Of a stretch of 33,406 bases of DNA, positions 8,991 through 16,601 are shown in pieces. The notes below the pieces were generated by a model that was not told the origin of the DNA, made no database searches, and saw only the letters and a list, made by a program, of their open reading frames with translations. Positions within the stretch are counted from its first letter, which is position 1. Each line of letters opens with the position of its first letter. Position numbers and translations under genes: made by a program. Origin of the DNA: Pyrinomonadaceae bacterium (lineage in GTDB: Bacteria; Acidobacteriota; Blastocatellia; Pyrinomonadales; Pyrinomonadaceae); NCBI GenBank assembly GCA_014379075.1, contig JACMMN010000138.1, forward strand, positions 1 through 33,406, written 5' to 3'.

Positions 8991-10099
8991 TGGAACTATC
9001 CGATTTCGATTTGAAAATGACCCGGCGAGCGTTGGATCTGGCTGTTCTTGGTGTTGGCCTTGTGTCACCTAACCCGCTCGTCGGCTGTGTGATCGTGTCG
9101 GAATCAGGCGAGATCAGCGGCGAGGGAACTTACATTTATAACAAAGTAATCCACGCCGAGGCCGTTGCTTTGAGCCAGGCAGGCGCGAGAGCACGAGGCG
9201 GCACCGCGTACGTTTCGCTTGAGCCTCATTCGCATCAGGGCAAAACTCAGCCTTGTACGGAGGCGTTGATAAATGCCGGGATAAAACGTGTTGTCTGCCC
9301 AATTGAAGACCCGAATCCGCTCGTGTCGGGTAAAGGTTTTGTGCAGTTGCGGGCGAACGGCATCGAAGTCGTAGTTGGCATTCTAGCGGTCGAAGCAGAA
9401 AAGCAGAATGAAAAATTCATCTGCTGGCACCGGAAAAAACGGCCGTTTGTTCATTTGAAGCTGGCAATGTCGCTCGACGGCCGGATTTCACTGAATAACA
9501 GCGTTTCGACTGCTCTTTCGAATGAACACGCCCTCAAACGCGTCCACGATCTGCGTCATGAACACGATGCGATACTTATCGGCGGCAATACGGCGTTTGT
9601 CGATAACCCGAGCCTGACCGACCGCAGCGGAAAACCGCGCCGCCGACCACTCGTCCGTGTCGTACTCGATAACCGTCTGAGAATTCCCGTCGATTCTCCG
9701 CTTGTTACAACTGCGAATGAGGTTCCGACATTGATCTTTACGAACAGCGGCGACTCCGAAAAGATCGCCCATCTCGGTGAAAAAAAAGTCGAGGTAGTTG
9801 AAATCGAAAACGGCGGCCGAAATCTCGAAAGCGTTTTGGCGGAACTTGCGGTCCGCCAAATCCAAAGCGTCCTGGTCGAAGGCGGAACCCAAGTCGCGGG
9901 AGCTTTCTGCGATGCAAAACTTGTCGATAAGATCACATTTATGGTTGCCCCGCTTGTCATCGGCGGCCGTGATGCCCCGCTAGCCATCGGCGGCGTTGGA
10001 GCATCTACTATGGACGAAGCTTTTCGCCTCCGGGATCTCGAACTCACCAAGTACGGCGATGATATCGAAGTTACTGCGTACGCGACAGGTCGAATCTAA
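8990..10099 (+). CDS. ribD: Bifunctional riboflavin biosynthesis protein RibD (deaminase/reductase), unusual zinc ligand
   Basis: A 369-residue protein with an N-terminal deaminase domain (about 5-145) and a C-terminal reductase domain (about 150-365, beginning HLKLAMSLDGR). It converts diamino-hydroxy-phosphoribosylamino-pyrimidine to the ribitylamino-uracil phosphate in riboflavin synthesis. In the deaminase the catalytic HAE is at 55-57 and PC at 88-89, but the usual first zinc-binding Cys in the LEPCxHxG motif is His80 (LEPHSHQGKTQPC). His could still bind zinc. The reductase keeps the GG-TV/DNPSLT region and the VEGG motif. It overlaps ftsY and rsmA by one base at each end; no other rib gene is present in the window. 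Confidence 0.93.
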   Translation: MELSDFDLKMTRRALDLAVLGVGLVSPNPLVGCVIVSESGEISGEGTYIYNKVIHAEAVALSQAGARARGGTAYVSLEPHSHQGKTQPCTEALINAGIKRVVCPIEDPNPLVSGKGFVQLRANGIEVVVGILAVEAEKQNEKFICWHRKKRPFVHLKLAMSLDGRISLNNSVSTALSNEHALKRVHDLRHEHDAILIGGNTAFVDNPSLTDRSGKPRRRPLVRVVLDNRLRIPVDSPLVTTANEVPTLIFTNSGDSEKIAHLGEKKVEVVEIENGGRNLESVLAELAVRQIQSVLVEGGTQVAGAFCDAKLVDKITFMVAPLVIGGRDAPLAIGGVGASTMDEAFRLRDLELTKYGDDIEVTAYATGRI

Positions 10100-10926
10100 T
10101 GGATAGCCCGTACAAAAGACAACCGTTCGCCAAAAAATCCTTCGGGCAGAATTTCCTTGTCGATGACGGAGTGATCGCCAAAATAGTCGCTGCCTTACGC
10201 CTCGTTGGCGGTGAGACAGTGATCGAGATCGGTTCCGGCCGTGGGGCGCTGACCGAAACCCTCATCCAGAAGGCTGGAAGAGTGATCGCCATCGAACTGG
10301 ACCGCGACCTTATACCTGTTCTGCACGCTAGATTCGGATTGTTTAAAAATTTTGAGCTTGTTGACACCGACGCTCTCAAGGCAAATTTTGAGGAAATTGC
10401 CGCAACGACCGACAAGGTCAAACTTGTTGCAAATTTGCCCTACAATATCTCAACCGCTATCCTCCAGCGTCTGAGCGATCAGCGTCATGTTTTTTCAGAG
10501 CTTATTTTGATGTTTCAACGCGAGGTGGTCGAACGCATAACGGCTCGTGCTGGTCATAAGGAACGGGGATTTTTATCAGTTCTGGTCGAGGCGAATTTCG
10601 ATTCGGAAAAGCTATTCGACGTTCCCGGCAAGGCATTCCGGCCAGTTCCCAAAGTTATGAGTTCTGTCGTCAGGCTGACACCGAAGGATTCGGAAATTGC
10701 GGATAAAGATCTTTTCCGCAAGATCGTCAGCAAGGGATTCCTGCAAAAACGCAAAACCATCTTCAATAATTTCAAGAGCGATTTTAGCGATGCAAAGGAT
10801 CTGCTTGAAATGAGCGGGATCGATCCGAACCGCCGTGCCGAAACTCTGACGCTGGATGAATGGATAAATCTCGTCGAGTCCGTTGCAAACGGCAACCTAA
10901 ATAGCGTCATAGAGTGTTATACTTGA
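10099..10926 (+). CDS. rsmA: 16S rRNA dimethyladenosine transferase RsmA (KsgA)
   Basis: A 275-residue class I methyltransferase that dimethylates two adjacent adenosines in helix 45 of 16S rRNA during 30S maturation, using S-adenosylmethionine. Visible motifs are the N-terminal KSFGQNFLVD (13-22), the SAM loop EIGSGRG (43-49), the acidic motif ELDRD (66-70) and the catalytic NLPYN (112-116). The C-terminal helical domain carries KRKTIFNNF, typical of KsgA. The length matches the family. The ATG overlaps the ribD stop codon by one base. Confidence 0.96.
   Translation: MDSPYKRQPFAKKSFGQNFLVDDGVIAKIVAALRLVGGETVIEIGSGRGALTETLIQKAGRVIAIELDRDLIPVLHARFGLFKNFELVDTDALKANFEEIAATTDKVKLVANLPYNISTAILQRLSDQRHVFSELILMFQREVVERITARAGHKERGFLSVLVEANFDSEKLFDVPGKAFRPVPKVMSSVVRLTPKDSEIADKDLFRKIVSKGFLQKRKTIFNNFKSDFSDAKDLLEMSGIDPNRRAETLTLDEWINLVESVANGNLNSVIECYT
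10918..10923 (+). promoter_or_regulatory. Candidate -10 element for the RNase J gene
   Basis: TATACT lies across the last codons of rsmA and would start transcription near 10930, about 37 bases before the GTG start of the RNase J gene. No good -35 hexamer is visible, so this may only be a weak internal promoter. Confidence 0.25.
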
Positions 10927-10966
10927 AATTTTAAAGGTTTAACACTAGCGAACAAGGTAAATACAA

Positions 10967-12628
10967 GTGAGTAAAATTGAAATAATCCCGCTCGGCGGAA
11001 TCGGCGAATTTGGAATGAACTGCATGGGCATCCGGTACGGCGACGAGATGATCGTTGTCGATGCGGGTATGGGGTTTCCGGAAGAAACTCCGTTTGGCGT
11101 TGATATTTCCATCCCAAATTTCGACTTTCTCGAAGAGTATCGTGACGACCTGACGGCGCTTATCCTGACTCACGGCCACGAAGATCACATCGGAGCACTC
11201 TCCTATATCCTTAAGAAGTTTAATTTACCTGTTTACGGTTCACGTTTTACTCTAGCTTTGGCGGAGAAGCGGCTCGAAGAAAACAGGATGTTGAACGATG
11301 TCCTGCTGCACCGCGTCGCGGCAAACGACATCATCACGGTCGGTAGTTTCAAGATCGAATTCATCCACGCTTCGCATTCACTCGTCGAATGCTTTTCGCT
11401 GGCCATTACAACACCGATCGGCACGATAATTCACACCGGCGATTATAAGATCGACGACACGCCCGTCATCGGAAAGCCTTATGATCTCCAAACGCTCGGT
11501 AAATATGGCGATGCGGGCGTGCTTGCTCTGCTGGGCGATTCGACGAACGCGACGGTTCCCGGCCGCACGCCGTCAGAACAAGCCGTGATACCTGCCTTTG
11601 AAGAGATTTTCGAGGAAACTCCCGGCCGCCTTTTTGTTGCGACTTTTTCATCCTCGCTTCATCGCCTTCAAATCGTTTTCGATGTTGCTCATAAATTCGG
11701 GAGAAAGGTATGCGTCCTCGGACGCTCGATGCAGAAAAATGTCGAGATCGCTGAAGAACAGGGTCTTCTGAAAATCTCACATGGAGCGATGGCCGCTCTC
11801 GGCGAAGCCCGAGCGCTTGACGATGACGAGATCGTTTATCTGGTCACCGGTTCGCAGGGCGAAACCAGGGCCGCTCTGATGAATCTGGCGACGGGAACTT
11901 ACAAAGGAATGGAGATCGAAAAGGGCGATACCGTTGTGCTTTCCGCCCGCATTATCCCGGGAAACGAAAAGAGCATCAGCCGCCTGATCGGAAACCTCTA
12001 CAAACGCGGCGCCAATATTATCGAGGAAAAGCGACGCCTCATTCACGTTTCCGGCCACGCCTCTCAGGAAGATATCAAGATAATGGTTGAAACAGCTCGG
12101 CCGAAATTCCTGGTGCCCATACATGGAGAATACCGGATGCTGTTCCGTCATAAGGAATACGTAAAGAACCACGTTCCCGGTTATTCGGACGAAAATATTA
12201 TTTTGATCGAGAACGGCGATATGCTCGAGATCGACGAAAACAGCGCTCGCGTTGTCGAGAAATTCGAAATGTACAAGACTTTTATAGACGAGGAATCGAG
12301 CGACGTGGTTGATTACGAGGTAGTTCGCGAACGCAAGAAACTTGCTTACGGCGGTGCTGTTTCATTGGTCGTGACGATGAGCAAGCAAACCGGCAAGATT
12401 TCAGGCGAACCGCAAATATCCTTCCAAGGTGTCGCCGGAATGAACCCGGTGAACGGTTTTGCCGGCGACGCCCGCGAGTCAGTCGTGGACGCGATCGCCT
12501 CCATGAAAAAGGAACACGTTGCCGACCGGACAATGTTCAAGGAAAATCTTAGAATTCACTTAAAGAGATTTATCCAGAAAGAGATCGGAACCAAACCGGT
12601 GATCGTAACGACGATCGTTGAGGTCTAA
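10967..12628 (+). CDS. rnj: Ribonuclease J (metallo-beta-lactamase/beta-CASP RNase)
   Basis: A 553-residue protein of the RNase J family, which combines 5'-to-3' exonuclease and endonuclease activity in mRNA decay and rRNA maturation. The metal-binding motif HGHEDH is at 69-74 (LTHGHEDHIGA). Downstream are HASHSL, HTGDYK, GDSTNA, the beta-CASP GSQGE motif and the late HVSGHAS and IHGEYR motifs. The length is standard. The start is GTG at 10967, supported by AAGG (10954-10957) and by the protein beginning SKIEIIPLGGIGE, the normal RNase J N-terminus; the next ATG would remove it. It is probably cytoplasmic and acts as a multimer. Its stop overlaps the next gene by one base. Confidence 0.96.
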   Translation: MSKIEIIPLGGIGEFGMNCMGIRYGDEMIVVDAGMGFPEETPFGVDISIPNFDFLEEYRDDLTALILTHGHEDHIGALSYILKKFNLPVYGSRFTLALAEKRLEENRMLNDVLLHRVAANDIITVGSFKIEFIHASHSLVECFSLAITTPIGTIIHTGDYKIDDTPVIGKPYDLQTLGKYGDAGVLALLGDSTNATVPGRTPSEQAVIPAFEEIFEETPGRLFVATFSSSLHRLQIVFDVAHKFGRKVCVLGRSMQKNVEIAEEQGLLKISHGAMAALGEARALDDDEIVYLVTGSQGETRAALMNLATGTYKGMEIEKGDTVVLSARIIPGNEKSISRLIGNLYKRGANIIEEKRRLIHVSGHASQEDIKIMVETARPKFLVPIHGEYRMLFRHKEYVKNHVPGYSDENIILIENGDMLEIDENSARVVEKFEMYKTFIDEESSDVVDYEVVRERKKLAYGGAVSLVVTMSKQTGKISGEPQISFQGVAGMNPVNGFAGDARESVVDAIASMKKEHVADRTMFKENLRIHLKRFIQKEIGTKPVIVTTIVEV

Positions 12629-13062
12629 TGAAAGCGGTTGATTTGCTGCGGGCTTCAAAAGTAGAGATTTCACCAGAAACATTTACGCTCGTTTCGCTCC
12701 GGCACGAGGATTGGCTGCGGCTTCTTGAAAATCCGGAATTGTCACCCAGAATGACAGCTCCATTTATGATCTTTCGGGACAAGTTCGAAGTTACGCTTCT
12801 GCTGGATGAAGTAGATTTCGGCACGATCAGGCATGCAGTCCGGGATGCGAAAATCGAAGGAGGATTTCGGCTTTTGACATTCGATACTGTGCTGGATTTT
12901 AATGTCGTCGGTTTTCTTGCAGAAGTCGCGAGGATTCTTGCCGAAGAAAATATTAGTATGGTCGCACTATCAGCATTTTCGCGTGATCACGTGCTGTTAA
13001 AGCAGAACGATCTGGCCCCGGCGTTAACGTCACTCGGCCCGTTTGTCGGGGAGTTATGCTGA
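12628..13062 (+). CDS. ACT-like domain protein, function unknown
   Basis: A 144-residue protein. Residues 65-140 (VDFGTIRHAV, then FNVVGFLAEVARILAEENIS and a final strand-helix) match the two-lobed ACT-like fold of the ACT_7/COG3603 group, distantly related to the amino-acid-sensing region of CASTOR proteins. Such domains usually bind small molecules such as amino acids; the ligand here cannot be deduced. The ATG overlaps the RNase J stop codon (TAATG), so translation is likely coupled. A 97-base gap follows before the next gene. Confidence 0.72.
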   Translation: MKAVDLLRASKVEISPETFTLVSLRHEDWLRLLENPELSPRMTAPFMIFRDKFEVTLLLDEVDFGTIRHAVRDAKIEGGFRLLTFDTVLDFNVVGFLAEVARILAEENISMVALSAFSRDHVLLKQNDLAPALTSLGPFVGELC

Positions 13063-13082
13063 CCAACGCCGCATTTCCGTGT

Positions 13083-13117
13083 GTTTCACTTCTTACTCGT
13101 TCACTGTGAGGTGAAAC
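13083..13117. repeat. Inverted repeat between the ACT-like gene and the SDR gene
   Basis: GTTTCACTTC (13083-13092) and GAGGTGAAAC (13108-13117) can form a 10-bp stem with one G-T pair and a 15-base loop. No T-run follows, so it is either an operator, an mRNA structure or a weak rho-assisted terminator. Confidence 0.45.
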
Positions 13118-13159
13118 GAAACAAAATTAGACCTGGTTCTAGTTCTCTCAGCTAACTAT

Positions 13160-13930
13160 ATGCTTTGGAAAGATAAAGTTGTTTTTCTTACCGGTGCATC
13201 CAGCGGTATCGGCGAGGGGCTCGCGATGGCGTTGGCGGAACGGGGAGCGGTCATCGGTCTTTTGGCTCGGCGCGAGAATTTGCTCAGAAAACTAGCAGGT
13301 AAATGCGAATCGGCCGGCGGAACGGTGAGTATTTACGCCGCCGACGTCACGGATGCAGAATCTGTTCAAAAGGCGGCAGAAAATCTCCGCGACGAGTTCG
13401 GACGCATTGATATTATGATCGCGAATGCGGGGATAGGCGGCAATAATCAGGAGACACGTGATTTGCAGCCGGAAGCGGTGAAGCACGTCATCGACATAAA
13501 TCTGTTGGGCGCTGCGAATTCAGTCGCCGCGGTGCTTCCGAACATGTTGGAACAGGGAAGCGGACACCTGGTGGCAATATCAAGCCTCGCCGGGTTTCGG
13601 GGACTGCCGAAATCCGCCGCGTATTCGGCAAGTAAGGCGGGAATGACGGCCTTTTTCGAAAGCGTGCGGCTCGATGTGCAGGAAAGGGGTGTCGCCGTTA
13701 CGATTATACAGCCGGGCTTTATCAAAACTCCATTGACATCGGGTCGTGAAAACAAAATGCCTTTCCTGATGGAACTAGAAGACGCAATTCCTCATTTCCT
13801 CAAAGCCATCGAAAGGAAAAAGAAGTTTTCCGCGTTTCCATGGCAATTAGCGACAATTGTCCGTGCGGGAAAAGTTTTCCCCGCATGGCTATACGACCGA
13901 ATTGCCGGACAGGCCAAATACCGCTCATGA
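13160..13930 (+). CDS. Short-chain dehydrogenase/reductase (SDR) family oxidoreductase
   Basis: A 256-residue classical SDR with a Rossmann fold. The cofactor loop is TGASSGIG (10-17), the structural NAG motif lies in IANAGIGG near residue 95, and the catalytic Ser and YSASK motif follow (AISSLAG then AAYSASKAG). Arg residues after the second strand (LLARREN) favour NADP(H). The substrate cannot be told; sequence style is like short SDRs of the YqjQ/DltE type acting on ketones or acyl substrates. The C-terminus (LYDRIAGQAKYRS) is mildly amphipathic. It precedes uppP with a 63-base gap. Confidence 0.9.
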   Translation: MLWKDKVVFLTGASSGIGEGLAMALAERGAVIGLLARRENLLRKLAGKCESAGGTVSIYAADVTDAESVQKAAENLRDEFGRIDIMIANAGIGGNNQETRDLQPEAVKHVIDINLLGAANSVAAVLPNMLEQGSGHLVAISSLAGFRGLPKSAAYSASKAGMTAFFESVRLDVQERGVAVTIIQPGFIKTPLTSGRENKMPFLMELEDAIPHFLKAIERKKKFSAFPWQLATIVRAGKVFPAWLYDRIAGQAKYRS

Positions 13931-13934
13931 TTCG

Positions 13935-13963
13935 TTTATGATTAATTTCATAACCTATATACT
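13935..13963 (+). promoter_or_regulatory. Possible promoter for uppP
   Basis: TTTATG (13935-13940) and TATACT (13958-13963) are separated by 17 bases, and transcription would begin around 13970, 24 bases before the uppP ATG. The -10 box is good but the -35 box is poor. Confidence 0.35.
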
Positions 13964-13993
13964 GACCTCATATTATTATTGTTCACTTCGTTT

Positions 13994-14887
13994 ATGAGTT
14001 TTCTAGAAGCAATTATCCTCGGAATAGTCCAGGGCCTCACGGAATTTATTCCTATCAGTTCGACCGCTCACCTGGTTTTCGCCAGTCGCTGGACGAATAT
14101 TTACAACGGTAATGCATCACAGATCACTGCTACGATGGCCGTGATCCAGCTCGGTACGCTGGCGGCGGTCTTCGTTTATTTTGCTTCTGATATCTGGGGT
14201 ATCGCATCGGCATTTATTCGCGATCATTTCGCATTGGTTACCGGGGGTAGCGGCCGGAAATTTCCGGGAACCGGCGGCATCAGGCCGATCTGGCTTTCCG
14301 AGGAAGCCTGGCTTGGCTGGCTGATAATTATCGGCTCTATTCCTATCGGCACTATCGGCCTTATATTCAAGGATTTTATCGAGGGCGAGGGCACCAAAAA
14401 TCTTTGGTTCATATCTATAATGCTGATAGCCATTGCTCTTTTGCTGGCGGTTGCAGAGTTTGTCGGAAGTCAACGCAAAAGCCTCGTTAACCTCGGAATA
14501 ACGGATGCGATCGTCGTCGGATTGGCCCAGGTGCTTGCTTTAATGCCCGGAGCAAGCCGGTCCGGTTCGACGATAATGGGTGGACTGTTTGCCGGTCAAA
14601 GCCGTGAAACCGCTGCGAGGTTTTCGTTTCTGCTTTCGATACCGGCGATCACCGCCAGCGGTCTGCTGGAATTGAAGGAGGCGTGGGAAATACTACCGCA
14701 AGAGAGCTTTATGCCATTATTCGTGGCAACCTTCGTGTCATGTGTCGTCGGATATCTCGCTATATGGTTTTTAATGGCCTTTCTGAAAAAAAGATCGACG
14801 GCAATTTTCATTATCTATCGTTTGATTCTGGGCACGGTGCTTTTGGTTCTGCTCTGGCAGGGAGTTATTAGTCCGACGATTAGCTAA
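13994..14887 (+). CDS. uppP: Undecaprenyl-diphosphatase UppP (BacA)
   Basis: A 297-residue polytopic inner-membrane enzyme that dephosphorylates undecaprenyl diphosphate to recycle the lipid carrier used for peptidoglycan and O-antigen synthesis. The first signature is EFIPISSTAHL (17-27) with its active Glu and Ser, and the second is PGASRSGST (185-193). At least seven hydrophobic segments are visible. The ATG at 13994 gives the family-typical N-terminus MSFLEAIILGIVQG; a TTG five codons upstream is less likely. No clear Shine-Dalgarno sequence precedes it. Confidence 0.95.
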   Translation: MSFLEAIILGIVQGLTEFIPISSTAHLVFASRWTNIYNGNASQITATMAVIQLGTLAAVFVYFASDIWGIASAFIRDHFALVTGGSGRKFPGTGGIRPIWLSEEAWLGWLIIIGSIPIGTIGLIFKDFIEGEGTKNLWFISIMLIAIALLLAVAEFVGSQRKSLVNLGITDAIVVGLAQVLALMPGASRSGSTIMGGLFAGQSRETAARFSFLLSIPAITASGLLELKEAWEILPQESFMPLFVATFVSCVVGYLAIWFLMAFLKKRSTAIFIIYRLILGTVLLVLLWQGVISPTIS

Positions 14888-14893
14888 ATTAGC

Positions 14894-16597
14894 ATGCCGC
14901 CAAAACGTTGGGTCATTACAAAGCACGACTTCGAATCGGTTAAGTTGCTTTCCGAGCAATTGTCGGTATCGCCGCTCGTCGCTGCTTTGCTTATTTCTCG
15001 TGGGCACCGAACGAAAGAGAAAGCTGAAAAATTCTTAAATCCTAACTACGCCGACCTGCACGAACCATTTCTCCTAAAAGGAATGGAAGAAGCAGTCGAG
15101 CGTGTTCTGCGCGCGATCGACAATAGAGAAAAGATACTAATTTGGGGCGATTACGATGTCGACGGAACGACGGGCACGGTGCTTTTGCGCCAGACGCTGA
15201 AAATTCTCGGAGCGGAAACCGGATTTCACGTGCCGAATCGCTTTACGGAAGGGTACGGGATAAATATTCCTGCCTTGGAAGACGCAAAAGCTAACGGTTT
15301 TACACTCGCTATTTCCGTAGATTGCGGCATCCGAAGTTTCGAACCGCTTGAGTGGGCTAGAACGAACGGCCTGGATTTTATCGTAACGGATCATCATTTG
15401 TCGGATGAGACAAAAGGAAACCCGCCCGCGGTCGCTGTCGTCAATCCGAATCAGTCCGACTGCGATTATCCGGATAAAAATCTAGCCGGTGTCGGCGTTG
15501 CGTTCAAGCTTGCACATGCTTTACTCCGTGAGCGGGGAAAGGAAAATTTGCTCAAGGATTTTTTGAAGATCGCTGCCATTGGAACGGTTGCTGATGTGAT
15601 GCAGCTTACAGGCGAAAACCGGACCATTGTTTCACTAGGCCTCAAGGATCTGCCGACAACGACCAATTTGGGTTTAAAGGCCCTGATGGAAGTGTCCGAC
15701 TGCCGGTCGGACATGACCAGCTATCACATCGGTTTTCGCATCGCCCCGCGTATAAATGCGGCGGGACGAATGGATGTCGCGAAACACGTGGTCGAATTAT
15801 TCGAGACCGAAGATTTCAATGAGGCCCGCAAACTTGCCGGAATTCTGGACAGCCGGAATCGTGAAAGGCAGCAGGTGCAGCAGCAGATCACGGAACTGGC
15901 GTTGCTCGAAACAAAAGATATCAGAAATCAAAAGTTCGTTGTCGTTGCAGGTGAAAATTGGCATCGCGGAGTTATAGGGCTGGCCGCTTCACGGATCGCC
16001 GAAAAGCTTTATCGCCCGACAATCGTTCTATCGATAGAAAACGGCTTCGGACACGGCAGTGGCAGAAGTATCGCAGATTTTCATCTATTGAATGCACTTG
16101 AAAGTTGTTCGGAACTGTTTGAGCAGTTTGGAGGACATGCGGCAGCGGCTGGTATGAAGATCGAAACAAACAAGATCGATTTGCTGAGAAAGGCTTTAAA
16201 TCTTCATGCAGAACGGACATTGCCGGTAGGCGAATTGACCGCAGTATTAAAGATAGATGCCGTAGTAACCTCGCAAACCCTTGGATTAAATCTCGTAAAA
16301 GAACTTCGGAGTTTCGAACCTTTTGGTGCCGGAAATCCCAAGCCGGTTTTTGTAACCAAAGGATTGATTATAAAGGATGAGCCGCTTGTAATGAAGGAAA
16401 AGCATTTGAAACTCCGGCTTCGCGACGAGAGCGGAAAACAATTCGAAGCGGTTTGGTGGGACGGTGTGGAAAAATCAATAGGGCGAACGCTGTCACCTGA
16501 ATCCCGCATCGAACTTGCTTACACGGCTGAGGCTAATTCATGGCAGGGGAATACCCGCCTACAACTTGTGGTCGAGGATTTAAGAGCGGATAATTGA
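14894..16597 (+). CDS. recJ: Single-stranded-DNA-specific exonuclease RecJ
   Basis: A 567-residue DHH-family 5'-to-3' exonuclease used in recombination, base-excision and mismatch repair. Metal-binding motifs are visible: GDYDVDGTT (85-93), SVDCG, DHH 166-168, GVGVAFKLA, AAIGTVADV and the DHHA1 motif GGHAAAAGM. A C-terminal OB-like region (about 455-565) completes the domain set, and the length is normal for RecJ. It begins six bases after the uppP stop codon and ends four bases before the LptC/A-like gene, so it belongs to the same transcription unit. Confidence 0.95.
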   Translation: MPPKRWVITKHDFESVKLLSEQLSVSPLVAALLISRGHRTKEKAEKFLNPNYADLHEPFLLKGMEEAVERVLRAIDNREKILIWGDYDVDGTTGTVLLRQTLKILGAETGFHVPNRFTEGYGINIPALEDAKANGFTLAISVDCGIRSFEPLEWARTNGLDFIVTDHHLSDETKGNPPAVAVVNPNQSDCDYPDKNLAGVGVAFKLAHALLRERGKENLLKDFLKIAAIGTVADVMQLTGENRTIVSLGLKDLPTTTNLGLKALMEVSDCRSDMTSYHIGFRIAPRINAAGRMDVAKHVVELFETEDFNEARKLAGILDSRNRERQQVQQQITELALLETKDIRNQKFVVVAGENWHRGVIGLAASRIAEKLYRPTIVLSIENGFGHGSGRSIADFHLLNALESCSELFEQFGGHAAAAGMKIETNKIDLLRKALNLHAERTLPVGELTAVLKIDAVVTSQTLGLNLVKELRSFEPFGAGNPKPVFVTKGLIIKDEPLVMKEKHLKLRLRDESGKQFEAVWWDGVEKSIGRTLSPESRIELAYTAEANSWQGNTRLQLVVEDLRADN

Positions 16598-16601
16598 CTC
16601 A

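Noticed and set aside
13979..13993. TTG start for uppP five codons upstream
   Set aside because: The ATG at 13994 gives the usual UppP N-terminus and leaves room for a promoter at 13935-13963.
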